This document shows positions 1 to 8,241 of a DNA stretch of 14,418 nucleotides, piece after piece. Numbering within the stretch: position 1 is the stretch's first letter; each line of letters opens with the position of its first letter. The position numbers and the translations under genes were made by a program. The notes under the pieces are model-generated. The model saw only the letters and a list, made by a program, of their open reading frames with translations, did no database searches and was not told the origin of the DNA. This stretch comes from Alphaproteobacteria bacterium (GTDB taxonomy: Bacteria; Pseudomonadota; Alphaproteobacteria; RUG11792), in the NCBI GenBank assembly GCA_025998575.1, contig BNWD01000016.1, positions 1 through 14,418 of the forward strand, given 5' to 3'.

Positions 1-18
1 TTTTGAATCACAATGTGT

Positions 19-24
19 AAGGAG
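19..24 (+). promoter_or_regulatory. Shine-Dalgarno site of the large secreted protein gene
   Basis: AAGGAG lies 9 bases before the ATG at 34. It decides against the in-frame ATG at 13, which lies upstream of this site. The same site and spacing recur at 13519, where the match to this locus also begins. Confidence 0.85.
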
Positions 25-33
25 TTAACTACT

Positions 34-3000
34 ATGAGAAATAACAATGCTAATACCAGAATGTTGAGGAAGTTACTACTCCTCGCTATCCCTTGCTTTC
101 CTGAAACAGTGTGGTCAATGCAAGAACCGAACAAGTTTCTTGCTGTGTTTGATCAGGTTCAAAAACTAGATCTAAAGAAATTTAATACCAATGAAAAAGA
201 CATTATGTTATTGCAAACCCTTTTTACTTACACTCAAGACGATGTGCATAAAAGTGCGATTATGTGTCTTTATGGTTTGCATTGTTTGAAAAAAGAAATG
301 AAAAGAGTTGCGGAATTTCTTTCTACTAACGATTCTGACTTAAAAACTCAATTTCTTGCTGAATATAAAGGCAACCCTCATACAGCCGAACAAATTGTAA
401 AGTTGTTTGAAAATGATAATAGCTCGAAACAAATGCGTGTGGCATGTTCACTTGCATCTGATTGGTTTGATGATATTTCGAAGGTAGAAGATTTTAGCAC
501 CTTTAAATTTCTTGATTATTTGAAATATTACCCTATGCTTGCTGTTGTCGCCCAGGTTTTTACTCCTGATTTGCATGTTCTTCTTTCTTTGATGAGTGTG
601 AAAAATCTCTTTGGCATTAAAGAGTTTTTTCTGGATGAAGGAACACTGTCTCTGCTGCTCAATTCTTTTGATATTTTATTTGATCTATGTTCTTTTAGGC
701 AAGTTCTTTTCTCTCTATTTTACGATATTGATACGGGTCACCTTTTATGTTCCCCAAACGCAAACTCACTCGGCACACACCTTTCTAAGAGCTCGCTTGA
801 CGTCGTTAATGAAAATATGTTTATTTGTAAAACTTCAGACTACGGACTGTTCAAGCAAACATTAATTTATCTAAATACAATCGACTTTCCTAACAAAAAA
901 GAAGTCGAAGGCACTCTTGCCAAACACATTGATCCATTCTTCTTTGTCGGTATCGACACAGACTGGATGAAAATGTATGGAGTAGCTGTGAAGCAGCTAG
1001 AGGATGATAGAAAGTCTATATTTTCGTGTGCTTGCTCTTCAGCTTTGAACGCACTACAGAAAATCGATCAACAAAGTCAAGATGACACAAACCAACTTAT
1101 AAGTAACATGTGTGCTGATCAGGAAGCCTTTCCTGCTTTTTCTAGCATTGATAAAATTGCTTGTTTATTGCGCGACAAATTTGAACAACACCCATTAATA
1201 CAACACAGTTTCGACCAATCTCAATTGAACGAATTAACAACCTTGATACAGAAACCAGCGCAATGTAATTCATTAACAACATCTTTTCCTCGTTATGATG
1301 TGTGTTTGACGCCCTCCTCCTCTTACGAGTTTTTCTTTCCTTTTTTCTATCGCTTCCTTGGTTTGGATGATCTGGAAATGTTTGAACTCTATAAAGTTAA
1401 CTGCGTCGATTTACAAATATTTCCCCTACTGGAAGAATGCGTCTCTTACAATTTTAAATTTGACAAGGATGCGCTTATAGAAAAGAGCAAGACATTTGCT
1501 AATTATATGCGCAAATTGTGTAAAACAGTCACACAACAAAAGGTTGGCGCTATTCAAGCTCGACAATTATGTGTAGATACTAGAAACGCATTTAAGGCAT
1601 TACAAAACGAGTATAAAACTCAATTTTATCTTCGCGATGCTTCAAATGCTAGTTGTATTGAGGGTATAGATGACTGGTTTGAAAATAACATCTCGTCGGT
1701 TATTTGCGGCGAGGCACATTATCCCTGCGGAAATTTTAGCTATTTATCTGCCAATAGACAGGCTGCTGAAATATATAAATATAGAAAGGAAATTGTTAAT
1801 GATATAAACCAAATTTTTGATTGGATGAAAGGATGGGACGAAAACAAAGATTTTGATATTGAAGGTATGAAGAATGAAAAAACTTATCGAATGGAATGCT
1901 TTGTTAATGCATTCGAACAGAAAAACGATCTTAGGTTTGCAGGTTTTGTTTTTCCTCTATTTCTTTTTGCCCCTGAATTATGGCCAGATGAATATAATGA
2001 ACGGCGTATTATTAATAGATATTTTAAGGCGAAAATGGAGCAACGTCTTGATTTAGAGTTGCTTAACGACTTAAATAAATTTTGTAAACAGTATCCTAAA
2101 TATGAGCAAGATATTAATAATATAAAAAACGCTTTTGAAGGCTTCTTTACACAAATTAATGAATTAGATAACACAGCTGGTTGCCATTTGTGTGAATTTA
2201 ACCATTGTTTAGACAACATTTCTCCATGGCGGAATAGTGCCCGTGCACGAGCATACATTCAGTTTAAACGCGATGCCCCTGAATGGCGTGTGTTTCAGGC
2301 GCTGAGAGCTTTTGAAAGAGAGCAGAGTTTGCAAGTTGATGATGCTTCGCTTTCAGTTAATTCACCAGAAAACCCGTTATCATTAAGCTCGGTGTCTTCT
2401 TTGACGTTTTCCCCCGAGTCGACGTCCTCTATATCCTCATCTGTTCCCTTGTCTTTCTCCGAAGAGTCGCTATTTCGGCTTACGCGTCCATTGAATTTGA
2501 CCACGCAAAATGTTCAAGCTGTATGGAAGTATTGTTGCCCAGTTATTAGTCCTGGGTCGTTTGCTGGAAGTAAGTGCACGGCGGATTTTGATGTAGCTGC
2601 TAATCAGTATGGGTTTGAAGTTTTGGATATTCTGTCTAAGACGCGTAGAGTCGTAAAGGATCTGGATTCGCAAGGGAAGCTAACAGGTACTGAAGTTGCA
2701 GCAGCTATTGGTGGGAGTGCAAAGTTAACGGATGCTGAGGGTCAGGCTTTGGCAGATGCCCTTTGTGGTAATTTGTATGGCTGTTCTGATGCTTTGAGTT
2801 TTTTTAATACGCTTGCTGTTGTTGTTTGCGGGTCGAGGGCTAACATTAATTCATTGAAGGAGTTTGCATTAAGTAATACGTTGGGTTTCTGTCAGATCGA
2901 AACGTTTCTGGACAGTTTTACAAAGGATAATTTTGGGGGTTCGACTTTTGAGGCGATATTGACAAAGCTGGCGAATCAAACTACAGTGTGTCAAAAAGCC

Positions 3001-3954
3001 GATGGTAGTAATCAGCAATTAGGAAAGACGGGTAGTGAACATGATGTTAGTGATGATGGTGCGGCTTGGGTTACTGGTGCCGTTGGTTCAGCTAAAACGT
3101 TTGGTACGACGCTAGCCGATGCGTTTACGACAAAGTTGAAGGTTACTGCCGGTTTTGAAGCGAAACTTAGAGCTACTCTACCTAATTTGTTTGCTGGTAT
3201 GAAGGTTAACTTGGCGGGTTCAGAAGGTGTTGCTATTGTTCCAAATATGACCGGTACTTATTACACAGGTGGGGAATTTCGTGTTAACAAAGAGAAGTTG
3301 ACTGCTATTAATCAAGTTGGATACAAAGGGTACTATAGCGATGGTGGCTCCTCATCTGTTACTAATGCTAAGACACGCGATAATGATGATAGGTTGATTG
3401 AAATCCTGTTTTATGATTTAATTCAAGATCGTGTTAAGCAAGAAGGTCTTGGCGATAGCTCTTTTATTGCAAAGATGGATGACTTAGTCGTTGACGATGG
3501 GGGTTGGGAAATGCTAACGAATAGTACTGCTAGCGGGAATGTTGATGGATGTTGTATTAATTATTCTTCTTCTGGTAAAGTTGTTGCGCCTAAAGCCGAG
3601 TCTCCGTTTATCAGCCTTGCTAAACCTCTTGGTTGGGATGTGAATGCGTTTAATCGGTCTACTCCTCCTAATATTGGGGAATTGGGTATACAAGAGTATG
3701 GGAAGAATAACACTAAAGCCCCTACTGGTCTGGACAAGTTGGTCAACCATATTGCTGCAAAAAATCCGGTGCATTTGGTTAGTACTGTTAAGGCTCTTAC
3801 TGGCAATCCCAAGACCCTCAGGTTAGTACTTGGTGAAAGAGCTGTTCTCGATGCTTTTAATAAAAAACTTGGGTATTTGAAGGGCACTATTGAGGCTGCG
3901 CATAAAGGTGGTACCATCAGTTCGGGTTCTCTTACGAAGTATAAGTTTACGTGA
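34..3954 (+). CDS. Large cysteine-rich secreted protein, unknown family
   Basis: This gene encodes 1306 residues that I do not recognise. The ATG at 34 is chosen for its AAGGAG site; an in-frame ATG at 13 would add 7 residues. Residues 1-28 form a signal peptide: basic N-terminus, LLLLAIP core, likely cleavage after VWS near residue 28. There is no lipobox, because P precedes the Cys of AIPC. The mature protein has about 34 cysteines, including C-rich clusters near residues 330, 560 and 720, which fits an exported, disulfide-containing protein. A Ser/Pro-rich low-complexity linker lies at about residues 770-814 and separates a helical, Asn/Phe/Lys-rich N-terminal part from a Gly/Ser/Thr/Asp-rich C-terminal part. 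I see no transmembrane anchor, autotransporter barrel or catalytic motif. Base composition changes at the linker, suggesting a mosaic gene. The signal-peptide module is shared with fragments at 13534 and 13882. An effector or surface protein is possible but unproven. Confidence 0.88.
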   Translation: MRNNNANTRMLRKLLLLAIPCFPETVWSMQEPNKFLAVFDQVQKLDLKKFNTNEKDIMLLQTLFTYTQDDVHKSAIMCLYGLHCLKKEMKRVAEFLSTNDSDLKTQFLAEYKGNPHTAEQIVKLFENDNSSKQMRVACSLASDWFDDISKVEDFSTFKFLDYLKYYPMLAVVAQVFTPDLHVLLSLMSVKNLFGIKEFFLDEGTLSLLLNSFDILFDLCSFRQVLFSLFYDIDTGHLLCSPNANSLGTHLSKSSLDVVNENMFICKTSDYGLFKQTLIYLNTIDFPNKKEVEGTLAKHIDPFFFVGIDTDWMKMYGVAVKQLEDDRKSIFSCACSSALNALQKIDQQSQDDTNQLISNMCADQEAFPAFSSIDKIACLLRDKFEQHPLIQHSFDQSQLNELTTLIQKPAQCNSLTTSFPRYDVCLTPSSSYEFFFPFFYRFLGLDDLEMFELYKVNCVDLQIFPLLEECVSYNFKFDKDALIEKSKTFANYMRKLCKTVTQQKVGAIQARQLCVDTRNAFKALQNEYKTQFYLRDASNASCIEGIDDWFENNISSVICGEAHYPCGNFSYLSANRQAAEIYKYRKEIVNDINQIFDWMKGWDENKDFDIEGMKNEKTYRMECFVNAFEQKNDLRFAGFVFPLFLFAPELWPDEYNERRIINRYFKAKMEQRLDLELLNDLNKFCKQYPKYEQDINNIKNAFEGFFTQINELDNTAGCHLCEFNHCLDNISPWRNSARARAYIQFKRDAPEWRVFQALRAFEREQSLQVDDASLSVNSPENPLSLSSVSSLTFSPESTSSISSSVPLSFSEESLFRLTRPLNLTTQNVQAVWKYCCPVISPGSFAGSKCTADFDVAANQYGFEVLDILSKTRRVVKDLDSQGKLTGTEVAAAIGGSAKLTDAEGQALADALCGNLYGCSDALSFFNTLAVVVCGSRANINSLKEFALSNTLGFCQIETFLDSFTKDNFGGSTFEAILTKLANQTTVCQKADGSNQQLGKTGSEHDVSDDGAAWVTGAVGSAKTFGTTLADAFTTKLKVTAGFEAKLRATLPNLFAGMKVNLAGSEGVAIVPNMTGTYYTGGEFRVNKEKLTAINQVGYKGYYSDGGSSSVTNAKTRDNDDRLIEILFYDLIQDRVKQEGLGDSSFIAKMDDLVVDDGGWEMLTNSTASGNVDGCCINYSSSGKVVAPKAESPFISLAKPLGWDVNAFNRSTPPNIGELGIQEYGKNNTKAPTGLDKLVNHIAAKNPVHLVSTVKALTGNPKTLRLVLGERAVLDAFNKKLGYLKGTIEAAHKGGTISSGSLTKYKFT

Positions 3955-4031
3955 TCTTTTCTTTCTTTTTTGTTTTCGCACAACATGTTTCGTGTGCACG
4001 CAAGTGTGATATTGAAAAGTTCTCCAAAAAG

Positions 4032-4128
4032 AAGCTATGAGAAAGTTTCCTTGGAACAAACCTCACTACCAACTCCCAAGAAAAAAGCATAAGTGGATTG
4101 GGTGAAGATGAATAGACTTTACTGTATG
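4032..4128. repeat. Dispersed repeat, copy 1 (about 79% identical to 8409-8504)
   Basis: About 97 bases resemble 8409-8504, with 63 of the first 80 positions identical by hand alignment and no gap in that stretch. One plus-strand frame (4037-4105) reads a peptide with MRxFxWN and HYQLPRK, the same motif that ends the reading frame at 8110-8472. It lacks its upstream part here, because a TGA stop stands 24 bases before that ATG. I read it as a remnant 3' end of a gene related to the 8110 locus, though two other frames also stay open, so the coding frame is uncertain. Confidence 0.6.
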
Positions 4129-4185
4129 GATCTTTGTGTTTTCTAATTCTTGACATAGTTTGCCACTTTGCACAATTTTTCATTC

Positions 4186-4213
4186 AAAAATTCTCGGAAA
4201 TATTATTCCGAGA
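4186..4213 (-). terminator. Rho-independent terminator of the MFS gene
   Basis: Read on the minus strand, TCTCGGAA and TTCCGAGA form a perfect 8-bp stem with a 6-base loop (4192-4213), followed by AATTTTTG. It begins 19 bases after the MFS stop codon. Confidence 0.8.
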
Positions 4214-4232
4214 GGCAATTGCAACGTATTGT

Positions 4233-5492
4233 TCAGCAGCTCGCTCGTTTGACGTCGTTTGTGAAGAATGTAGCGACGAGGGCGCAGATCATGGAGACTA
4301 CGACGAACACGAAGGCGCTTCGAAACATTGTCAAATTATATATTGGAGTTCCTGCATCTGTGACGAGTCCGTTTCGGAAAAAGTCCAGGAGGCGCCCAAG
4401 GATCGGCTGAAAAATGACTCCACTTGACATTATGAGCATGTTCATAAAACCGGTCGATGTTCCTCCGAATTCCGCAGGAACGAGGTCTATTGATAGCGCG
4501 AAGCATAGTGTGTTGGCACCAGCAAAAAGGCCGCAAAAGAATAATAGAGCGACGCAAAGTTCGAAACTGAGGCTGTCGTTGTAAATCGCAAAAATGAACG
4601 CTATGAGCATACCAACAGCAGATATGCTAATGGCGTTTTTGTAGCTGTTTATTTTTTCGGCAAGCCATGAAAAAATGATGCCTCCGACTCCGAATCCTAT
4701 AAAAATAAATGCAGAAGAGAGTGCCGCTTTCTCTGTAGAAACACCATATCTCTGTTCGAGAAACGGAATTCCCCAGAGCTCTGCTATGGCGCTTAATGGA
4801 AGGTATGAAGCCATTCCATAAATTCCTACTATCCATGTTTTTTTGTTTTTGATGACTTTTTTTATACCATCGAGTATTTTCTGTTGACTTTTATTTTTTT
4901 CTTCTGTCGCTTTTTCCTCTTTTTTATTCTTGAGGAGCAACGCTGCGATTATGGAAATGACGATTCCAGCAGCAGCGAAAATGAACGTCGTTTGCCTCCA
5001 TCCTATTTTGTCGACTAGAAATGCCGTAGGTGCAGCTCCAGAGATTCCCCCAAAGCACCCCATAAACATTGTTATGCTCATCAACATCGAAACCTTGCTC
5101 TTTTCGAAAAAATCAATTGCGACCTTTCCGCAACACAAAAACGCGGAGGCAGATGCAACTCCTATTAAGAAACGCCCTAATTCCAATTGAAAAATGCAAG
5201 TTGCAGAACCAAAAATGAATGCGCCAACTCCGCACAATGCGCTGCTAATTGCTATCATACCGCGCACTCCGAGCTTGTCTGTTAACATGCCGCACGGAAC
5301 TTGCAACGCAACATATGGGATATAAAGGACGGAAATGACGAAGCCGATCATCGAGGAATTCAAGCCGAAACCACCCATCAAATCATTGACGAGTACACTT
5401 GGCTCAACGCGAAGAACGTACTCATACAAATAAAACAACCACGCTATGCTTATCATAAGCATAGGGGCTCCTCTATTGCTTTTGCACTCCAT
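4233..5492 (-). CDS. MFS transporter, 12-helix permease
   Basis: This encodes a major facilitator superfamily permease of 419 residues in the inner membrane; the substrate cannot be told from sequence. Hydrophobic helices fill both halves. The first-helix block WLFYLYEYVLRVEPS (residues 19-31 region) is typical of an MFS subgroup common in intracellular gammaproteobacteria and alphaproteobacteria, and the loop 2-3 motif A appears as GMLTDKLGVRG at about residues 68-78. A charged Lys/Glu loop at about 189-219 joins the two six-helix halves, and GWRQTTFIFA at 164-173 is typical of helix 6. The open frame extends to 5603, but a good promoter at 5524-5552 would start transcription near 5517, so the ATG at 5492 is preferred; an ATG at 5516 would be nearly leaderless. 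The Shine-Dalgarno site is weak. The gene is monocistronic, convergent with the large secreted protein gene, and looks intact. Confidence 0.93.
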   Translation of the reverse strand: MECKSNRGAPMLMISIAWLFYLYEYVLRVEPSVLVNDLMGGFGLNSSMIGFVISVLYIPYVALQVPCGMLTDKLGVRGMIAISSALCGVGAFIFGSATCIFQLELGRFLIGVASASAFLCCGKVAIDFFEKSKVSMLMSITMFMGCFGGISGAAPTAFLVDKIGWRQTTFIFAAAGIVISIIAALLLKNKKEEKATEEKNKSQQKILDGIKKVIKNKKTWIVGIYGMASYLPLSAIAELWGIPFLEQRYGVSTEKAALSSAFIFIGFGVGGIIFSWLAEKINSYKNAISISAVGMLIAFIFAIYNDSLSFELCVALLFFCGLFAGANTLCFALSIDLVPAEFGGTSTGFMNMLIMSSGVIFQPILGRLLDFFRNGLVTDAGTPIYNLTMFRSAFVFVVVSMICALVATFFTNDVKRASC

Positions 5493-5523
5493 CTTACAAC
5501 CAACAAAATACACCATTCCTATA

Positions 5524-5552
5524 AGTATACTATACTTCTGAACGAAATTCAA
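5524..5552 (-). promoter_or_regulatory. Sigma70-type promoter of the MFS gene
   Basis: On the minus strand TTGAAT (5547-5552) is followed after exactly 17 bases by TATACT (5524-5529). The predicted start near 5517 lies about 25 bases before the ATG at 5492 and excludes the longer reading of the MFS frame. Confidence 0.65.
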
Positions 5553-5725
5553 GATGAATAAATGCGAGCGGCCACCAGCTACGGCCGGGAGATATTCAAA
5601 CATATTTCAATATTATAATCCAGTACTAATTGCAAATCTCTGCTTGCGAATTAAAATTAGTGATTTAATTTTGAGAATTACACGGCTTCTATTGTAAAGT
5701 TGCTTAAAATGTTTTGTACCTTTTT

Positions 5726-5845
5726 AAAGATTGGTGTTGTAACCTGAAGTTAGAGCTGAAGCTCTATAAGATTTTCATGAAAGTTTAGAAGCGGTTATGC
5801 GCTTTGCATAATCTTTAGCAAATTTATTATTTAAGGAGAGTTAAA
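5726..5845 (+). promoter_or_regulatory. Structured 5' leader with two hairpins and a competing stem
   Basis: Three structures precede the 66-residue gene. Hairpin 1 is TAGAGC-TGAA-GCTCTA at 5751-5766. Hairpin 2 is GGTTATGC-GCTTT-GCATAATC at 5793-5813, 8 bp with one G-T pair, followed by TTTAG. AAAGATT at 5726-5732 can pair with AATCTTT at 5810-5816, which overlaps the 3' arm of hairpin 2, so the two folds exclude each other. A palindrome TTTCATGAAA lies between the hairpins. I match it to no known riboswitch. AAGGAG at 5833-5838 follows 20 bases after hairpin 2. Confidence 0.4.
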
Positions 5846-6046
5846 GTGACTAAATCAAATATACTTTCATCAAGTGAAATTGGTGGTAGTAATATGGAAA
5901 ATATCATAGAAGCTGAAGTAGGAGAGGTATATGGATATTTCAATGGAAAGTGGCTTAAGGCGAAGCATTCACGGACTGAAGGAGACAAAAAGCATATAAA
6001 GCAATCAAAAAAGAGAATTCTTATGAAGGATATTTCATGGGAATAG
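5846..6046 (+). CDS. Hypothetical 66-residue protein with strong RBS
   Basis: A GTG start lies 7 bases after AAGGAG. An in-frame ATG at 5894-5896 would give a shorter form without a clear Shine-Dalgarno site. The product is soluble and basic toward the C-terminus (KKHIKQSKKR), with EVYGYFNGKWLKAKH in the middle; there is no signal peptide or membrane segment, and I recognise no family. Its last codons contain AAGGA followed by an ATG at 6037, so the next frame overlaps it by 10 bases, a layout seen in translationally coupled pairs. The partner is decayed. The leader in front is structured. The gene may be intact, or the first piece of a longer decayed gene, since the same frame carries coding-like sequence again from 6122. 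Confidence 0.5.
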   Translation: MTKSNILSSSEIGGSNMENIIEAEVGEVYGYFNGKWLKAKHSRTEGDKKHIKQSKKRILMKDISWE

Positions 6047-6337
6047 ATAATTTACTGCATCATATAGTCCTGAGTTTACACTATATCAACTCAAGAGTAA
6101 GCTTGCCATAATAACAGCACAAATGTTGATGACATAATATGGACAATTGATCCAGCTCAAATGTAAAAACCAAAAACCTTTGAAATTGCTAAACTTATCA
6201 CTGCTAATGGGCATAAAGTCTAGGTTGATAATCAGAAATATGATGAATTAAAAAAGATGATTGGTTGCGAAATGCTAATTATAATAAAGATTTGTATTAA
6301 GTGTGGTTCTATAAATATAGAAAGAATTGGAAAATAA
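6037..6337 (+). pseudogene. Decayed gene overlapping the 66-residue gene
   Basis: An ATG at 6037, 6 bases after AAGGA, opens 24 codons (MGIDNLLHHIVLSLHYINSR...) that end at TAA 6109-6111. Coding-like sequence resumes in another frame from 6122: NVDDIIWTIDPAQM, then TAA at 6164, KPKTFEIAKLITANGHKV, then TAG at 6221, VDNQKYDELKKMIGCE, ending at 6337. Both TAA and TAG interrupt it, so decay is likelier than a reassigned stop codon. The amino-acid texture (I/L/K/D alternation, GHKV turn) looks like a real globular protein, but I do not recognise the family. The overlap with the preceding small gene recalls toxin-antitoxin or other coupled pairs; that is inference from layout only. Confidence 0.45.
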
Positions 6338-6467
6338 ATAATTACTTTTTGTAGTAAAAGCAAGATATGCAATATAATTGGAATTAAGGCTGGGACCAAT
6401 TATGAATAAATTATTAATATGTAATATAGTATTGCTTATATTTAAGTGACGTTGGATGCACAATTGA

Positions 6468-6770
6468 GAACGGGCATCAACTTCAAGAGAAAATGTACGC
6501 TCATTTTATTGTTATTTAGCTCTTTTATTGCCAATTTGCGGACCAGAAGACTATAAACTAAAACCACATTTACTCCAGTAAAAGCTGAAGAAAATCATTG
6601 ATTTAACTAATAATTGCAAACTCTATTGGAGCGAAACGCTTGGATTCATTTGCGGAATACTGCAGATTAATGCTGAGGCTTATACTGAAAAATTCTTGGA
6701 ACTAAACGGCACTTTTATCACAGGAGAACGACAATTATCTCAGTGGAAAGAGTGGCAGTTATCAATATAG
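6468..6770 (+). pseudogene. MPWGAHGW-family secreted protein, truncated copy C
   Basis: One frame from 6468 to TAG 6768-6770 holds CGPEDYKLKPHLL and KKIIDLT, matching CGPADHKLEKPFLL and KKLQKFIDL of the copy at 13996-14410 and CGTADYKLKKPFLL of the copy at 7170-7536. Near the end FLELNGTFITGERQLSQWKEW aligns with FWFLNxxFIxGYKxIEEW. The signal peptide and the MPWGAHGW box are missing, and an in-frame TAA lies at 6579-6581. This is a 5'-truncated, more diverged pseudogene. Its 3' end overlaps the start of the 6743-7102 frame. Function unknown. Confidence 0.6.
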
Positions 6771-7102
6771 ATGACGTTATATCAAATGATATATGTTATG
6801 AATTGGATAGAATTTCTTTTGCTAAGGATAGCGAAATATTTAAAGAAATGAAGCGGTTATTAGAAACGTGTCCTGTTCGAATATTGACAGGAACTTCACA
6901 GAGAATACAAATTTTATATCGAATACATAAATCTTCAGAGGTATATAACAAACTAGAACCATTAAAAGAATTCTCTGATGATAGTTTAATTTTGGAGAGA
7001 AAACGTAAAGAAAGAATATTGGTAATATGCATTTCTATTAAAGATGGATTAACATCAATTGAACTCGAACGCTTTTTAAAGAGAAAAAAAATGAGAAATT
7101 AA
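6743..7102 (+). CDS. Hypothetical 119-residue protein
   Basis: The open frame starts at GTG 6743 and ends at TAA 7100-7102. The start is uncertain: AGGAG at 6722-6726 is 16 bases away, too far for normal use, and the frame stays open upstream into pseudogene copy C. The product is acidic early and basic at the end (FLKRKKMRN), with no signal peptide or membrane segment; RILTGTSQRIQILYRIHKS in the middle and RKRKERILVICIS near residue 90 suggest a mixed alpha/beta protein. I recognise no family. It lies directly upstream of MPWGAHGW copy A on the same strand, 67 bases away, so it could be part of that cassette. It could also be a remnant whose true 5' end was replaced. Confidence 0.45.
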   Translation: MERVAVINIDDVISNDICYELDRISFAKDSEIFKEMKRLLETCPVRILTGTSQRIQILYRIHKSSEVYNKLEPLKEFSDDSLILERKRKERILVICISIKDGLTSIELERFLKRKKMRN

Positions 7103-7169
7103 CTAATATTTAATCATTAATCGATATTCTATAACTAAGGAGATATATTAAAAAGCTTGGGGAGGCAAT

Positions 7170-7536
7170 GTGAATATTTTATTGAAGATAATAGCGGTTG
7201 TTGTTGTTTTTATTAATTGTTTAGAGGCAGAGGATTGGAAACCAAAGATGCCCTGGGGAGCTCATGGATGGTACAGAGGTCTTGTTTGCGCTCTAGTTGC
7301 AAAATATATTGCCATGTTGCGGCACTGCTGATTATAAATTGAAGAAACCATTTCTTTTGGAGAAGAAGAAAAATGAATTTTTATATGACACACCTTCTGG
7401 CCCAGCAGTTATTCTTAGTTATTTAGAAGAATTTTATGGTCTCCAATTTGCGGATGAGTTCTGGTTTCTAAACGAACGCTTTATCTATGGCTATAAGAAA
7501 ATAGAAGAATGGGTGGAAATATGCAAAGATAATTGA
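7170..7536 (+). pseudogene. MPWGAHGW-family secreted protein, frameshifted copy A
   Basis: A GTG start at 7170 follows GGGGAGG (7159-7165). Residues 1-20 are a signal peptide (NILLKIIAVVVVFINCLEA), then EDWKPKMPWGAHGWYRG. This frame stops at TGA 7329-7331. The homologous continuation, CCGTADYKLKKPFLLEKKK to FADEFWFLNERFIYGYKKIEEW, is in the next frame and ends at 7536. Against copy B the region 7295-7312 is 2 bases shorter, placing the indel there. Repaired, the protein would have about 122 residues. The downstream part is clean for 70 codons, so the break is recent, or the join is made by frameshifting. Function unknown; export to the periplasm or host is inferred from the signal peptide. 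Confidence 0.7.
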
Positions 7537-8109
7537 CGTTAGGATCGAATATTATAGAAATAAAAAACCAACTGGTCACTACTGAGTTAAGCGCACTAAA
7601 GATTACCATCCTAAAAACTTTCATACTTTACAATGAGAAACCATTCCTAAATATTTGATTGAAACAGCAAAATACTTGGTATATTTGCAATCATTTTTAC
7701 TGCTAACGTTAAAAAAATTAAATGCAATCTTTTACTATTTGCATTTCTAGTTAATATTGCAAAATTTGCATCAGTGTAAATAGCATTTGCTTTATGAAGA
7801 AGCTTTTAAAGAATTAGTGTTTTTGTTACTAATTTCAAATTCAAAAAACAACTGTTTCTGTAGACAGCAGGTTATTCATATGAAACTAAACTTTTTGCTG
7901 TATTTTTTTAATTGCCCTCAAATCTTGCAACATTCTTTTATTTTTACAAGCATTATTAAAATATAATTCATAACGCATTACAGTGCTAAAATCACTCTTT
8001 CAATATGCAAACTCTGAATTATGTATAATTTTTACATTCAAAACCTGTTATCGATAAAGCAGTATAATATTGGCCATTGCTTCTTGTAGTGGTCTTGGAA
8101 TTTTAAGGA
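7537..8109. other. Gene-poor stretch with remnants downstream of copy A
   Basis: No intact gene is seen. At about 7545-7640 one plus frame reads RIEYYRNKKPTGHY, a TGA, then VKRTKDYHPKNFHT; this aligns at DNA level with the segment downstream of copy B (13922-13987, minus). At about 7690-7780 another plus frame reads KKIKCNLLLFAFLVNIAKFAS before TAA, a signal-peptide-like string resembling the LAIP-type leaders elsewhere in the window. The rest is AT-rich without clear structure. AAACTCTGAATTAT at 8009-8022 recurs at 9014-9027. Confidence 0.35.
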
Positions 8110-8241
8110 ATGTATGGAAACTACATTTGTTATTATAGTGTTTGCGCTTTCTTCTTGAGTTTTGCAAGGCTTTACGTCTTTGAATACATAAGAATTTTTC
8201 CTTTTCATTCCATTATAAGAAAGTTCTATGACTTTAAACAA
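8038..8241 (-). pseudogene. Possible coding remnant, unknown
   Basis: A minus-strand frame of 67 codons reads MKRKNSYVFKDVKPCK, then a stretch ending SLKFQDHYKKQWPILYCF and stop. Its composition is more protein-like than the opposite strand here, which is aromatic-rich, the usual look of antisense. It has only a TTG start and no Shine-Dalgarno site. I recognise no family; it may be a fragment of a mobile-element or accessory gene, or chance. Confidence 0.2.

Noticed and set aside
3961..4010. Possible terminator of the giant gene (GCACA...TGTGC at 3978-3997).
   Set aside because: The stem is only 5 bp and no T-run follows it; the T-rich stretch precedes it.
5493..5603. Longer N-terminus of the MFS transporter starting at 5603.
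   Set aside because: The extra residues lack family-like sequence and a Shine-Dalgarno site, and the -35/-10 promoter lies inside this extension.
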